DNA of 64,000 nucleotides from Buchnera aphidicola (Brevicoryne brassicae) (GTDB lineage Bacteria; Pseudomonadota; Gammaproteobacteria; Enterobacterales; Enterobacteriaceae): the NCBI RefSeq assembly GCF_005082825.1, contig NZ_CP034882.1, forward strand, positions 212,932-276,931. The letters run 5' to 3'. The notes under the pieces are model-generated. The model had not been told where the DNA came from, made no database searches, and worked only from the letters and a program-made list of their open reading frames with translations. Positions 1-9,266 of this stretch are shown piece by piece (the stretch's first letter is position 1; each line of letters starts with the position of its first letter). Position numbers and translations under genes: made by a program.

Positions 1-2420
1 AATACTCCAGATGCTGTGACTTTATTACCAGCACCATAACCTCTTAATACAAGAGGAATTGATTGATAATAATCAGTATAAAATGCTAACGCATTTTCAC
101 CGTTTTTGACCTTATATAATGGATCATTAGAATTAACTTCTTCAATTTTTATAAAACATTCTCCTGTTTTTTCTATTGTCCCGATATAACGTAATACATT
201 TCCAGAATTACGCGCTGTTTTTATGCGTTTTAAAAAATGTAAATCTAACTTTTTTAGTTCTAATAAAAATTTATCTACATCTTCATGTTTTTCAAATGTA
301 CTAGGAAGTAAAGGTTCAATTTTAATATCTTTTAGTTCTGTTTTATATCCAGCTTCGCGAGCTAAAATTAGTAATTTTCTAGCGACATCTATACCAGATA
401 AATCGTCACATGGGTTCGGTTCAGTAAAACCTAATTCTTTAGCTTCTTTAGTAGCTTGTGATAATAATATACCTTCTTCTAGTTTTCCAAAAATAAAAGA
501 TAGAGATCCAGATAATATACCTTTAAAATAAATTAGGTTATCACCTGTTTTAAATAAATTTTGAATTGTTTCTATAACTGGTAATCCAGCTCCTACATTA
601 GTTTCATATAGAAATTTTTTATTTGTTTTAGAAACAGCATTTCTTATTTTTTGATAATACTCCCATGTATAAGTATTAGCTTTTTTATTAGAAGTGACTA
701 CATGAAAGTCATTGTATAAAAAATTTACATATTGTTCAGATAATAATTGATCAGATGTACAGTCAATAATAACTGAATTTTCAAAACAGTTGTTTTTTAC
801 TATTTTATTTAATAATGTTAAATTAAATTTTTCTGTTGTTTTTTTAAAGTTTTTTACCCATTTTGATAAATCGATTGTATCATCTGAAATTAATATTTTT
901 TTAGAGTTAGCAATAATACAAATTTTAATTTCTATGTTTTTTTTGTCTAAAAAACTTTTTTGTTTTAATATTTGTTTTAACAAAGTACTACCTACTCCAC
1001 CTATTCCAATTAAAAATACATGAATAATTTTTTTGTTACAAAACAAATTATTATGCACGTTTCTTATTGCATTTAAAATGCGTTCTTTTGAAATTACTAG
1101 AGAAATGGAATGTTTTGAAGAACCTTGTGCCACTGCAAAAACATTAATCTTTGAAGCTCCTAAAGAAGAAAAAATTTTAGAAGCAATATTATTTTTTTCA
1201 TAGATATTCGAACCAATTACAGATAAAATAGATAAATTCTTTGTAACTTTAAAAGGATTTAATAATCCATCTTTTAATTCTAATTGTAATTCTTTATTTA
1301 AAGAATCTAAAGTTATATCAATTTCATGCTCTAAAATACAAAAATTAATTTTATTTTCAGAAGATGATTGAGTAATTAATATTATTTTAATATTATTTCT
1401 TGATATGACATTAAACATACGAGAAATGATATTGTCCATATTTTTTACAGCAATTCCAGATACATTAAACATAGCTATATTATTAAGATGAGTAATACCT
1501 TTTAAAAAATTTTTTTCTGAAGAGTTTTTTGAACAAATTAAAGTTCCAGTAGATTTAACATTATTTGTATTTTTAATAATACATGGAATTTTAAATTGGG
1601 AAATTGGTTCTATAGTACGCGGATGAAGGACCTTTGCTCCAAAATAAGATAGTTCCATTGCTTCTTTGTATGATATTGATTTTAACAAATAAGCATCTGA
1701 AACTTTTCTTGGATCACATGTAAACACTCCATCAACATCAGTCCAAATTTCACAACAATTCGCATCTAAACAGGCAGCTAAAACTGCAGCAGAATAATCT
1801 GAACCATTACGACCTAGTACTACTAATTCTTTTTTTTCATTACCTCCGATAAAACCTGGCATTAAAATAACATTATTTTTATTTATTATCATATTTTTAA
1901 TGCGTTTTTTAGATTTAGATATGTTAATAGTAGAATCTAAATAGTTGCCTACAGATAAAAACTTTTCGACAGGATTAATAATAGTGACATCATAATTTTT
2001 AGATTGTAATATATTTTTCATTATACAAACTGAAAGTATTTCTCCACGAGAAATAATTATTGCATGAATGCTATCTGGACATTGTTTTAATAATGTAACT
2101 CCATGTACTATTTTCCTTAATCGATTAAACTCTTTTTTTATAGTTTCTTTTGTTTTTATAAAAGGAAAATTAGATTGTCTTTTCAAAAGATTTTTTATTA
2201 AATCAATAAATACGTTTTCTGTTAGATTAATAGTTTCTAATATTTTTTTATCTTGAATGATTTTTTCTGCAATTGAAACTAAATAATTAGTTATTTTAGC
2301 CGGTGCTGACAGTACAACTGCACTTTGTTCAGATTTAATATTTTTTTCTATAATATCAGCTACACATAAAAATTTTTCTGCATTAGCTAATGAAGTTCCA
2401 CCAAATTTTAGTAATTTCAT
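1..2420 (-). CDS. thrA: Bifunctional aspartokinase I / homoserine dehydrogenase I (C-terminus cut by window edge)
   Basis: ThrA phosphorylates aspartate and later reduces aspartate semialdehyde to homoserine, the entry to threonine and (through the kinase step) lysine and diaminopimelate. Reading leftward from the ATG at 2420, the protein begins [17 protein letters not shown], the aspartokinase N-terminal motif. It contains [12 protein letters not shown] of the kinase domain (near 1700) and [13 protein letters not shown], the NAD(P)-binding loop of the dehydrogenase domain (near 1000). The last visible residues, [18 protein letters not shown], match the E. coli end about a dozen residues before its stop, so about 806 codons are visible. 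The frame is the same at both ends. It is preceded by a leader peptide and attenuator. The rest of the operon (thrB, thrC in relatives) would lie outside the window. Confidence 0.97.
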   Translation of the reverse strand, partial: MKLLKFGGTSLANAEKFLCVADIIEKNIKSEQSAVVLSAPAKITNYLVSIAEKIIQDKKILETINLTENVFIDLIKNLLKRQSNFPFIKTKETIKKEFNRLRKIVHGVTLLKQCPDSIHAIIISRGEILSVCIMKNILQSKNYDVTIINPVEKFLSVGNYLDSTINISKSKKRIKNMIINKNNVILMPGFIGGNEKKELVVLGRNGSDYSAAVLAACLDANCCEIWTDVDGVFTCDPRKVSDAYLLKSISYKEAMELSYFGAKVLHPRTIEPISQFKIPCIIKNTNNVKSTGTLICSKNSSEKNFLKGITHLNNIAMFNVSGIAVKNMDNIISRMFNVISRNNIKIILITQSSSENKINFCILEHEIDITLDSLNKELQLELKDGLLNPFKVTKNLSILSVIGSNIYEKNNIASKIFSSLGASKINVFAVAQGSSKHSISLVISKERILNAIRNVHNNLFCNKKIIHVFLIGIGGVGSTLLKQILKQKSFLDKKNIEIKICIIANSKKILISDDTIDLSKWVKNFKKTTEKFNLTLLNKIVKNNCFENSVIIDCTSDQLLSEQYVNFLYNDFHVVTSNKKANTYTWEYYQKIRNAVSKTNKKFLYETNVGAGLPVIETIQNLFKTGDNLIYFKGILSGSLSFIFGKLEEGILLSQATKEAKELGFTEPNPCDDLSGIDVARKLLILAREAGYKTELKDIKIEPLLPSTFEKHEDVDKFLLELKKLDLHFLKRIKTARNSGNVLRYIGTIEKTGECFIKIEEVNSNDPLYKVKNGENALAFYTDYYQSIPLVLRGYGAGNKVTASGV

Positions 2421-2448
2421 ATTTAATTATTCCTTGAATTTATATCAT

Positions 2449-2482
2449 AAAAAAACCCGCCTTAAGCTATGAGCGGGTTTTT
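2449..2482 (-). terminator. thr operon attenuator terminator
   Basis: Read on the minus strand, AAAAACCCGC (2482-2473) pairs perfectly with GCGGGTTTTT (2460-2451) around a 12-base loop, and the run of T continues to 2449. The CCCGC/GCGGG core stands out in this AT-rich DNA. It lies between the leader-peptide stop codon and thrA, 29 bases before the thrA start. That is where the E. coli thr attenuator sits, so it should stop transcription before thrA unless the antiterminator forms. Confidence 0.88.
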
Positions 2483-2564
2483 AAAATATATGATCTTGCC
2501 CCACATCATGACTAGTTATAATAATTAGAATAGTTATTCTAGTGAAGAGGCTATAAATAGACAT
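2481..2564 (-). CDS. thrL: thr operon leader peptide (candidate ThrL)
   Basis: An ATG at 2564 opens a 27-codon reading frame ending at TAA 2483-2481, directly at the base of the terminator stem. Residues 8-17 read TRITILIIIT, so three Thr and five Ile codons fall in ten. Threonine and isoleucine are the amino acids whose charged tRNAs control the E. coli thr attenuator through ThrL. No good Shine-Dalgarno sequence is visible before the ATG. Isoleucine is common in AT-rich coding DNA, so the case rests on the clustered Thr codons, the position between a good promoter and a terminator, and the alternative RNA pairings. The sequence is not similar to E. coli ThrL beyond this composition. Confidence 0.75.
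   Translation of the reverse strand: MSIYSLFTRITILIIITSHDVGQDHIF
2498..2551 (-). promoter_or_regulatory. thr attenuator: protector and antiterminator segments
   Basis: Within the leader-peptide coding region the minus-strand RNA holds GCCUC (2551-2547) and ACUAG (2543-2539). These can pair with GGGGC (2502-2498) and CUAGU (2515-2511), forming a protector hairpin. The segment GUGGG (2504-2500) can instead pair with CCCGC (2477-2473), the 5' arm of the terminator, with one G-U pair, forming an antiterminator. These mutually exclusive pairings are the 1:2, 2:3 and 3:4 arrangement of a ribosome-mediated attenuator. The pairings were found by eye and no energies were computed. Confidence 0.7.
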
Positions 2565-2587
2565 TAATATTTTTATTTAATTAATTT

Positions 2588-2616
2588 TTATAACATAATG
2601 ATCATTATTAGTGCAA
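2588..2616 (-). promoter_or_regulatory. thr operon promoter
   Basis: On the minus strand, TTGCAC (2616-2611) and TTATAA (2593-2588) are separated by exactly 17 bases and resemble sigma-70 -35 and -10 boxes. Transcription would start near 2581, about 17 bases before the leader-peptide ATG, which suits an attenuated operon. Confidence 0.65.
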
Positions 2617-2765
2617 TAGTTAAAAAAATAAATATTTAATTTTTATTTACATATTATAAATTTAGTTATTCACTATACTGTATGTATCTTCAATGAAGAT
2701 CACTACAATTATTTTAAATTTTAAATATACTTGAATTCACACACATTAAATATTTATTTTATATT

Positions 2766-3299
2766 ATGAAGCATATTATTGAAGTTATTATCTCAGAAAA
2801 AGAATTGGATATACGTGTTCGAAAATTAGGTAAAGAAATTACTAAAAAGTATCAAAATAGCACAAATACAATGATATTAATTGCATTGCTACGTGGTTCT
2901 TTTGTTTTTATAGCAGATTTATGTCGTAGAATTAAAATTCAACATGAAATAGATTTTATGACTACTTCTAGTTATGGACGAGGAATAGTATCTAGTGGCG
3001 ATGTAAAAATTATAAAAGATTTAGATGAAGATATTTATAATAAAAATGTATTAATTGTAGAAGATATTATTGATTCAGGAAAAACTTTGAGTAAAGTATT
3101 AGAGATTTTAAAGCTTAGAAAACCAAAATCTTTATCAATTTGTACTCTTTTAGATAAACCAGAATGTCGTGAAGTTAATATTAGTGTTGATTTTATAGGT
3201 TTTTCTATTCCAGATGATTTTGTTGTAGGTTATGGTATTGATTACGCTCAATCCTACCGTTATCTACCGTATATAGGAAAAGTAATTTTTAAAAAATAA
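2766..3299 (+). CDS. hpt: Hypoxanthine phosphoribosyltransferase
   Basis: This 177-residue enzyme joins hypoxanthine to PRPP to make IMP, a purine salvage step in the cytosol. It matches E. coli Hpt along its length. The PRPP-binding loop [14 protein letters not shown] lies near residues 94-107, LLRGSF near residue 40, and the C-terminus [21 protein letters not shown] is nearly identical. It is transcribed divergently from the thr operon across about 200 bases and converges on panC, with 15 bases between the stop codons. With guaC further on, it keeps purine interconversion going in a symbiont that probably draws purines from the host. No strong promoter is visible upstream, but a 15-base hairpin (2686-2700) lies in the likely leader. 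Confidence 0.97.
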   Translation: MKHIIEVIISEKELDIRVRKLGKEITKKYQNSTNTMILIALLRGSFVFIADLCRRIKIQHEIDFMTTSSYGRGIVSSGDVKIIKDLDEDIYNKNVLIVEDIIDSGKTLSKVLEILKLRKPKSLSICTLLDKPECREVNISVDFIGFSIPDDFVVGYGIDYAQSYRYLPYIGKVIFKK

Positions 3300-3314
3300 T
3301 AAATCTTTAATTAA

Positions 3315-4163
3315 TTAAAAAATTTTTTTATTATCAATTAAACGAGTTTTACCTAACCATGCTGATGCAAGGATAATTATTTTTTTGCTTTTTTCAGATG
3401 ACAAATTTAGTGTGTTACGGTCGTATATATCAAAAATATCTATTAAAAAACCTTTTTTTATTAAAGAAAATCTAGATTCATCAATAATTTTTTTTCTATT
3501 TTCAATGTTTTGTGTGATAATTTTTTTTGAGGTTTTTTGTATAATTTTATATAAATAAGGTGCTATTTTTTTTTGTTCCACAGTCAAATTATTATTTCTT
3601 GAACTTAAAGCTAGTCCATTTTTTAATCTTATTGTGGGTAAGCTAATGATTTTTATCATATAATTTAGTTCTTTTACAAGAGTTTTTATTATTAATAATT
3701 GCTGGTAATCTTTTTCTCCAAAAAAAGAAAAATTAGGTTGTATTATATTAAATAACTTAGAAATTATTGTTGTAACCCCTTTAAAATGTCCTGGTCGCGA
3801 TTGACCTTCTACCACTTTTGATAATTTAGGTACTTCAACAAACGTTTGATTTTTTATACCATTTGGATAAATATCATTGACATTAGGAAAAAACATAATG
3901 TTTACACCAATGTTTTGTAAAATTTGATAATCTTCTTTAAAAGTTTTAGGATAATTTTGTAAATCTAATAAATTATTAAATTGCATAGGATTAATAAAGA
4001 TACTTACAATAATAATATCCGCATATTTTTTTGACAATAAAATTAACTTTATATGACCATCATGCAAATTACCCATTGTAGGTATTAATCCTATTGTATT
4101 TTTAGTTTTTTTTAGTAGTTGTATTTTTTTATGTAAAGCGTTTACTGTTCTAATTAGATACAT
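3315..4163 (-). CDS. panC: Pantothenate synthetase (pantoate--beta-alanine ligase)
   Basis: PanC condenses pantoate and beta-alanine with ATP to make pantothenate. The 282-residue length equals the family norm. The nucleotidyltransferase HIGH-type motif is visible as PTMGNLHDGHIKLI (residues 29-42), followed by SIFINPMQFN, FFGEKDYQQL and LALSSRNN, all PanC signatures. It lies 19 bases downstream of panB on the same strand, so the two are probably one operon. panD, which makes beta-alanine from aspartate and sits next to panC in E. coli, is absent here. Beta-alanine must come from another gene or the host. Confidence 0.97.
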   Translation of the reverse strand: MYLIRTVNALHKKIQLLKKTKNTIGLIPTMGNLHDGHIKLILLSKKYADIIIVSIFINPMQFNNLLDLQNYPKTFKEDYQILQNIGVNIMFFPNVNDIYPNGIKNQTFVEVPKLSKVVEGQSRPGHFKGVTTIISKLFNIIQPNFSFFGEKDYQQLLIIKTLVKELNYMIKIISLPTIRLKNGLALSSRNNNLTVEQKKIAPYLYKIIQKTSKKIITQNIENRKKIIDESRFSLIKKGFLIDIFDIYDRNTLNLSSEKSKKIIILASAWLGKTRLIDNKKIF

Positions 4164-4182
4164 ATATTTATCACTCTATTTT

Positions 4183-4980
4183 TTAATAGCTATACATATT
4201 ATTAGGATAAAGACTATTTTTTACTTCTTTTATATATCTTTGAATAGCATTTTGAATGCTGCCACTTTCAGAAAGAAAGTTTTTTGAAAATTTAGGTGTT
4301 TTCCCTTCAGTTATCCCTAATAAGTCTTGCATTACTAGAATTTGTCCATTTGTATTACTACCTGCTCCTATTCCAATAACGGGAATAGATAAATTTTCTG
4401 TTATTTGCTTTGCTAATAGTGCTGGAATACATTCTACTACGAGCATTTTAATTCCCGCTTCTTCTAATAAAAAAGCTTCTTCTATTAATTTATTTGCATC
4501 GTTTTTTTCTTTTCCTTGTACTTTGTAGCCACTTAAATAATTAAATGATTGAGGTGTTAGACCTATATGACCACATACTAATATTGATCTTTCAGATAAT
4601 TCCTTAATAATTTTTATCAACCATTTCCCACCTTCTATTTTTATCATGTTTGCACCAGATTGTATAATTTTAGCAGTGTTTTTAAGTGCTATTTTTGTTT
4701 CATAATAAGACATAAAGGGTAGATCAGATAATAAAAAAACATTTGGAGCTCCTTTTCTTACTGCTTTTGTATGATATTCAATATCTTTAACTTTTACTGG
4801 TAATGTAGAACTATTACCTTGTATAGTCATTCCAAGAGAGTCACCTACAAGTATAACGGGAACTCCTTGATTGGAAAATAATTTAGCAAAGCTAAAATCA
4901 TAAGCTGTAATAGCTGCAAATTTTTTTTTATGGACTTTCCAATAATTTAATTTAGATATAGTTATATTTTCCATATTCAC
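4183..4980 (-). CDS. panB: 3-methyl-2-oxobutanoate hydroxymethyltransferase (ketopantoate hydroxymethyltransferase)
   Basis: PanB adds a one-carbon unit from methylene-tetrahydrofolate to ketoisovalerate, the first committed step toward pantothenate and coenzyme A. At 265 residues it is full length. Family motifs include [31 protein letters not shown] (metal and substrate site), [16 protein letters not shown] and [16 protein letters not shown]. It is first in the panB-panC pair. The ketoisovalerate substrate comes from the branched-chain pathway that IlvIH (39074-41270) starts. Confidence 0.97.
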   Translation of the reverse strand: MNMENITISKLNYWKVHKKKFAAITAYDFSFAKLFSNQGVPVILVGDSLGMTIQGNSSTLPVKVKDIEYHTKAVRKGAPNVFLLSDLPFMSYYETKIALKNTAKIIQSGANMIKIEGGKWLIKIIKELSERSILVCGHIGLTPQSFNYLSGYKVQGKEKNDANKLIEEAFLLEEAGIKMLVVECIPALLAKQITENLSIPVIGIGAGSNTNGQILVMQDLLGITEGKTPKFSKNFLSESGSIQNAIQRYIKEVKNSLYPNNMYSY

Positions 4981-5032
4981 CTTAATTTGATTAAACTTGT
5001 AATGTTAATCTTATACATTTTAATAAAATAGA

Positions 5033-5066
5033 GGATACTCGGAATAATGTAAAAAATCGAGTATCC
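5033..5066 (-). terminator. Terminator after dksA
   Basis: GGATACTCG (5033-5041) and CGAGTATCC (5058-5066) form a perfect 9-base-pair stem with a 16-base loop, about 40 bases past the dksA stop. On the minus strand it is followed by a moderately T-rich stretch (TCTATTTTATT). It separates dksA from the panBC pair. Confidence 0.65.
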
Positions 5067-5103
5067 TTATTAAAAAATTTTAACTTTTATAAAATATTTA
5101 TCA

Positions 5104-5559
5104 TCAACCAGTCATTTGTTTTTCTCTAATTTCTGCTAATGTTTTACAATCTATGCAAAGATTAGCAGTAGGTCTAGCTTCTAAACGACGAATTCCAATT
5201 TCAATACCACAAGAATTACAGTAACCAAAATCTTTTTCTTTTATTTTTTTTAAAGTGATTTCAATTTTTTTAATTAGTTTTCGACTACGATCTCGATTTC
5301 GCAATTCTAAGCTAAATTCTTCTTCTTGTGTTGCTCGATCAATAGGATCAGGAAAATTAGTAGCTTTATCTTGTATATAGAGTAGAGTATGGTTAATTTC
5401 AACTTTTAATTGATTTTTCCATGTTTTAAGGATTTTATAAAAGTGCAACATTTGATCTTCATTCATATATTGTTCGTCTATTTTTTTTTGATAAGGTTTT
5501 AAACCAGCAATAGAAAGAACATTTAAAGATGATGTTTTTTTATTTTTTTCTTTTTCCAT
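5104..5559 (-). CDS. dksA: RNA polymerase-binding transcription factor DksA
   Basis: DksA inserts a coiled coil into the RNA polymerase secondary channel and, with ppGpp, tunes rRNA and biosynthetic promoters. The 151-residue length equals E. coli DksA. The coiled-coil tip residues D71, D74 and A76 are all present ([16 protein letters not shown]). The four zinc-finger cysteines C114, C117, C135 and C138 are also present, and the last 40 residues are almost unchanged from E. coli. The start has a good Shine-Dalgarno sequence (GGAGAG). It is one of very few transcription factors in the window, and its conservation contrasts with the general loss of regulators. Confidence 0.97.
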   Translation of the reverse strand: MEKEKNKKTSSLNVLSIAGLKPYQKKIDEQYMNEDQMLHFYKILKTWKNQLKVEINHTLLYIQDKATNFPDPIDRATQEEEFSLELRNRDRSRKLIKKIEITLKKIKEKDFGYCNSCGIEIGIRRLEARPTANLCIDCKTLAEIREKQMTG

Positions 5560-5922
5560 AGCTCTCTCCGAGATAGTATATGTGCGAAAAATTTCATATT
5601 AAATATGTTTTTAAATAGGGGAATTTTTTATATATGATTGTTTTTAATTTATTTAAAAAAATATTTTTAAAAATATTTTTTTATAATATATATTATTATG
5701 TGTATTATTTTTTTTTACATATATATAGTAATATTATTTATTATAATAAATAATTTTAATACAAACTATATTTAAATATTTTTTTATAAAATGCTAGTTT
5801 TTTAAAAAATATTTATTTTATCTTAAAATATATAATATATATTACCTTTATAATAAAATAATATACATTTTGTATAAATATTTTATAAAATACTATTTTT
5901 TAAAATGGTATAAAAATAATAT
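5560..5922. other. 363-base intergenic region between divergent dksA and truA
   Basis: No reading frame or RNA gene is recognisable. The dksA end carries its Shine-Dalgarno sequence and a small GC-richer patch (5561-5590). The remainder is almost entirely A and T and includes a perfect 30-base palindrome at 5654-5683 made of A and T runs. Promoters for both genes must lie here, but the composition gives too many -10-like sequences to pick one. Confidence 0.6.
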
Positions 5923-6707
5923 ATGAAAAAAATAGTTTTAGGAGTTGAATATGATGGAACTTTTTATCATGGATGGCAACGTCAAAAAAATGTACCTAGT
6001 ATTCAAGAAGAAATAGAAAAAGCATTATCTATAATTGCTAATCACAAAATAGAAGTAATATCTGCAGGGAGAACTGATGCCGGAGTTCATAGTATAGGAC
6101 AGGTAATACATTTTAATACTACAGCTGTTCGAAAGATAACATCTTGGACAACAGGAGTAAATAGTTATTTATCTAAATATATTTCTATTCTTTGGGCAAA
6201 AGAGATTTCAGAAGAATTTCATTCTCGTTATAGTGCAATTACACGTTCTTATCGTTATATAATATATAATCATAATTTTCGTTCTGCTATTTTTCAGAAT
6301 AGAGTAAATCATGTTTATAGAAAACTAGATGTAAATAAAATGAATTTTGAAGCACAATTTTTATTAGGAGAGCATGATTTTACATCTTTTAGAGCTTTTA
6401 ATTGTCAATCAAATTCTCCTTGGAGAAAAATTATAAAATTAAATGTTCAGCGTATTCATGATTGGATAATAATTGATATTACAGCTAATTCTTTTTTATA
6501 TCACATGGTTCGAAACATAGTTGGTTCTTTAATTGAAATTGGGTATTTAAAAAAAAAAATTTTTGGATGCAAGAATTATTAAAAAAGAAGAATAGAAGTC
6601 TGGCAGGAAGTATGGCTCCAGCTAAAGGTTTATATTTAATGTGTGTAGAATATCCTTCAAAGTTTAATTTACCAATAAAAACACACAATCCTATTTTTTT
6701 TATATAA
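5923..6707 (+). pseudogene. truA: tRNA pseudouridine synthase TruA, frameshifted in a poly(A) tract
   Basis: TruA makes pseudouridine at positions 38-40 of tRNA anticodon stems. The first frame (5923-6582, 219 residues) matches E. coli TruA from its N-terminal region, including the catalytic loop AGRTDAGVH with D52 and the [10 protein letters not shown] motif. It runs out of frame in A11 at 6549-6559. The C-terminal homology (WMQELLKK, then APAKGLYLMCVEYP) resumes one frame over from 6564 and ends at TAA 6705-6707. A12, or A9, would restore a protein of about 261 residues against 270 in E. coli. No other lesion is visible. RNA polymerase slippage could yield some full-length protein, so the gene may still work. 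A sequencing error in the homopolymer is the other explanation. Confidence 0.9.
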
Positions 6708-6770
6708 AAAAATCAATATTAGTAAATTTACTTTAAAATAAATATTTACGTTTATAAACGTATTATTAGC

Positions 6771-9080
6771 ATGATTTGGGAAGATCTGAATGCGCATAAT
6801 AAAAAAAAAATTTTGATAAAGATATCTTTTTTAACCTTGATTTTATTTGTTTTTTATGGATTATATCTATACTTTAAAATAGGTAGATTAATTAATGGAA
6901 AAGTATGGGATTTTCCTACTTCAATATACGGACGTATAATTAACTTAGAACCAGGTAGTTTGTATTCACCAGAAGAGATTTTAAGTCTTTTAAAAAATAC
7001 CATGTATAAAAAAGTAGATACTGTTATGCTTCCAGGAGAATATAGTATTAAAAATAATACTATAGAATTTATACGACGTTCTTTTGAATTTCCCGATATT
7101 AAAGAAAATGAAATTTATGCGAGATTGTCTTTTAATAAAAATGTTTTAACTAAAATTACCAATATTGAAAATAATCGTGATTTTAGTTTTTTTCGTTTAG
7201 AGCCTAAGTTGATTACTATGTTAAAATCTCCTGAAAGAAAAAAACGTATATTTATTTCTCGTAATCAATTTCCCGAAATATTAGTTAAAACACTATTAGC
7301 AATTGAAGATAAACATTTTTATGAACATGATGGTATTAATATATCTTCTATAGGACGAGCTTTTTTAGTCAATATAATGGCAGGACATATGATACAAGGT
7401 GGTAGTACTCTTACTCAACAGCTTGTGAAAAATCTTTTTTTAACTAATACTCGTTCAATTGTAAGAAAAATTAATGAAATGTATATGGCTTTAATTTTGG
7501 ACTGCTTTTATACAAAAAATAGAATTTTAGAATTATATTTAAATGAAGTTTATTTAGGACAAGATGGTGATGAACAAATTCGAGGATTTCCACTTGCTAG
7601 TATTTATTATTTTGGACGACCAATAGATGAATTAACTTTAGATCAATATGCTTTATTAGTAGGAATGGTAAAAGGAGCTTCTTTATATAATCCCTGGACT
7701 AATCCTAGTTCTGCATTAAAAAGAAGAAATTTGGTGTTATTTTCATTATATGATCAAAAATATATCACAAAAGATATATATCAAGATTTATGTAAACGAT
7801 CTTTAAATATTCAACCTAAAGGTGATATTATTTCACCTTATCCTTCTTTTGTACAACTAGTATATGCTGAATTAAAAAAAAAAATTAATTACTCAATTGA
7901 AAATTTTTCAGGTTTAAAAATTTTTACAACTTTAGATTCTCTGTCACAAAATTCAGTAGAAACAGCTGTAAAAATAGAAATATCTAGATTAAAAAAACAA
8001 AAAAGATTAAAAGACTTAGAAGTTGCCATGATTGTTATAGATAAATTTACCGGAGAAATACAAGCACTTATTGGAAGTGCTAATCCAAAGTTTAATGGTT
8101 ATAACCGTGCTTTAAATGCACGTCGTTCTATTGGTTCTCTATCTAAACCAATAACATATTTAACTGCTTTATCCCAACCAAACAAGTATAATTTAAATAC
8201 TTGGATTTCTGATAAACCTATTATAGTAAAATTAGATAATGGAGAATATTGGTCTCCAAATAATAATAATTATCGTTTTAGTGGAAAAGTAATGTTATTA
8301 GATGCTTTAGTTAAATCAATCAATATACCAACAGTAAATATAAGTCTAGATATAGGATTAAAAACATTAATTGATAGTTGGTTTCGTTTAGGTGTTTCTA
8401 AAAAATATCTTACTCCCTTTCCATCGATATCCTTAGGAGCTATTAATTTAACTCCAATTGAGATAGGACAAGTTTTTCAGATTATTGCTAATAATGGATA
8501 TAAATCATCATTATCTTCAGTTAGATCAGTTGTCTCTAATGATGGTAAAGTATTGTATCAGAGTTTACCTGAATCAAAACATATAATTTCTTCTGAAGCT
8601 TCTTATTTAACAATGTTTGCTATGCAACAAGTTATAAAAAGCGGAACAGCAAAATCATTAGGACAAGCTTTCAAAAATATTAATTTAGCAGGAAAAACTG
8701 GAACGACAAATAATTTAGTAGATAATTGGTTTGTAGGTATTGATGGAAAACAAGTAGTTATTACTTGGATAGGAAGAGATAATAATAAAACGACTAGATT
8801 ATATAGTTCTTCTGGTGCTATGCGAATTTATCAAAAATATCTTGAGTATCAACATCCAAAAATTTTAGTTTTAAAAACTCCGAGAAATATTGATATGTTT
8901 TATGTTGATAATTCAGGGAAATTATTTTGTGAAAAAAATAATGAGAATAATAGGTATATACCTATATGGTCTATAAATAATCAAAAAATTTGTCATAAAA
9001 GAAAGTTATTAAAATATTTTTCAAGCATTGAAAATAAAAAAAATTCTCTTTTATTTTGGTTGAAAGATTTATTTTTATAG
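6771..9080 (+). CDS. mrcB: Penicillin-binding protein 1B (bifunctional glycosyltransferase/transpeptidase)
   Basis: PBP1B polymerises and cross-links peptidoglycan on the outer face of the inner membrane. A short cytoplasmic tail and one transmembrane helix (about residues 13-36) lead into a glycosyltransferase domain, with EDKHFYEHDG (179-188) holding the catalytic Glu and GGSTLTQQ (210-217). The transpeptidase domain has the nucleophile S456 in SLSK, the SIN motif (516-518) and KTGT (642-645). At 769 residues it is shorter than the E. coli protein (844), losing mainly the cytoplasmic N-terminus and C-terminal tail. It appears to be the only class A PBP in this window and works with FtsI and FtsW. 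Confidence 0.96.
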   Translation: MIWEDLNAHNKKKILIKISFLTLILFVFYGLYLYFKIGRLINGKVWDFPTSIYGRIINLEPGSLYSPEEILSLLKNTMYKKVDTVMLPGEYSIKNNTIEFIRRSFEFPDIKENEIYARLSFNKNVLTKITNIENNRDFSFFRLEPKLITMLKSPERKKRIFISRNQFPEILVKTLLAIEDKHFYEHDGINISSIGRAFLVNIMAGHMIQGGSTLTQQLVKNLFLTNTRSIVRKINEMYMALILDCFYTKNRILELYLNEVYLGQDGDEQIRGFPLASIYYFGRPIDELTLDQYALLVGMVKGASLYNPWTNPSSALKRRNLVLFSLYDQKYITKDIYQDLCKRSLNIQPKGDIISPYPSFVQLVYAELKKKINYSIENFSGLKIFTTLDSLSQNSVETAVKIEISRLKKQKRLKDLEVAMIVIDKFTGEIQALIGSANPKFNGYNRALNARRSIGSLSKPITYLTALSQPNKYNLNTWISDKPIIVKLDNGEYWSPNNNNYRFSGKVMLLDALVKSINIPTVNISLDIGLKTLIDSWFRLGVSKKYLTPFPSISLGAINLTPIEIGQVFQIIANNGYKSSLSSVRSVVSNDGKVLYQSLPESKHIISSEASYLTMFAMQQVIKSGTAKSLGQAFKNINLAGKTGTTNNLVDNWFVGIDGKQVVITWIGRDNNKTTRLYSSSGAMRIYQKYLEYQHPKILVLKTPRNIDMFYVDNSGKLFCEKNNENNRYIPIWSINNQKICHKRKLLKYFSSIENKKNSLLFWLKDLFL

Positions 9081-9210
9081 TAAAATTGCAAATTTTATTT
9101 TTTTATTTATTTTATAAAAAACATTATCAATGTCTTATTAATTGCTATTTTTTATTGAATTTATATGTAAAATTTAACTTAAAAAATAATAAAAGTATTT
9201 AAAAATAATA

Positions 9211-9249
9211 AAAAATTTTTGAAAAATATCATTTAATTCAAAAATTTTT
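9211..9249 (+). promoter_or_regulatory. Stem-loop in the secA leader
   Basis: AAAAATTTTTGAA (9211-9223) and TTCAAAAATTTTT (9237-9249) form a perfect 13-base-pair inverted repeat with a 13-base loop, ending 17 bases before the secA ATG. It could terminate mrcB transcripts (its 3' arm ends in T5) or shape secA translation. The arms are mostly A and T runs, so chance is a real possibility. Confidence 0.4.
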
Positions 9250-9266
9250 AATATGAGAATTATAGT

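Noticed and set aside
223-2256. Plus-strand ORFs at 223-531, 790-1023 and 2068-2256
   Set aside because: They lie opposite the continuous thrA frame, which matches E. coli ThrA at both ends; their proteins resemble nothing.
6485-6688. 67-codon minus-strand ORF over the truA end
   Set aside because: It overlaps the frameshifted TruA C-terminus, whose homology on the plus strand is clear.
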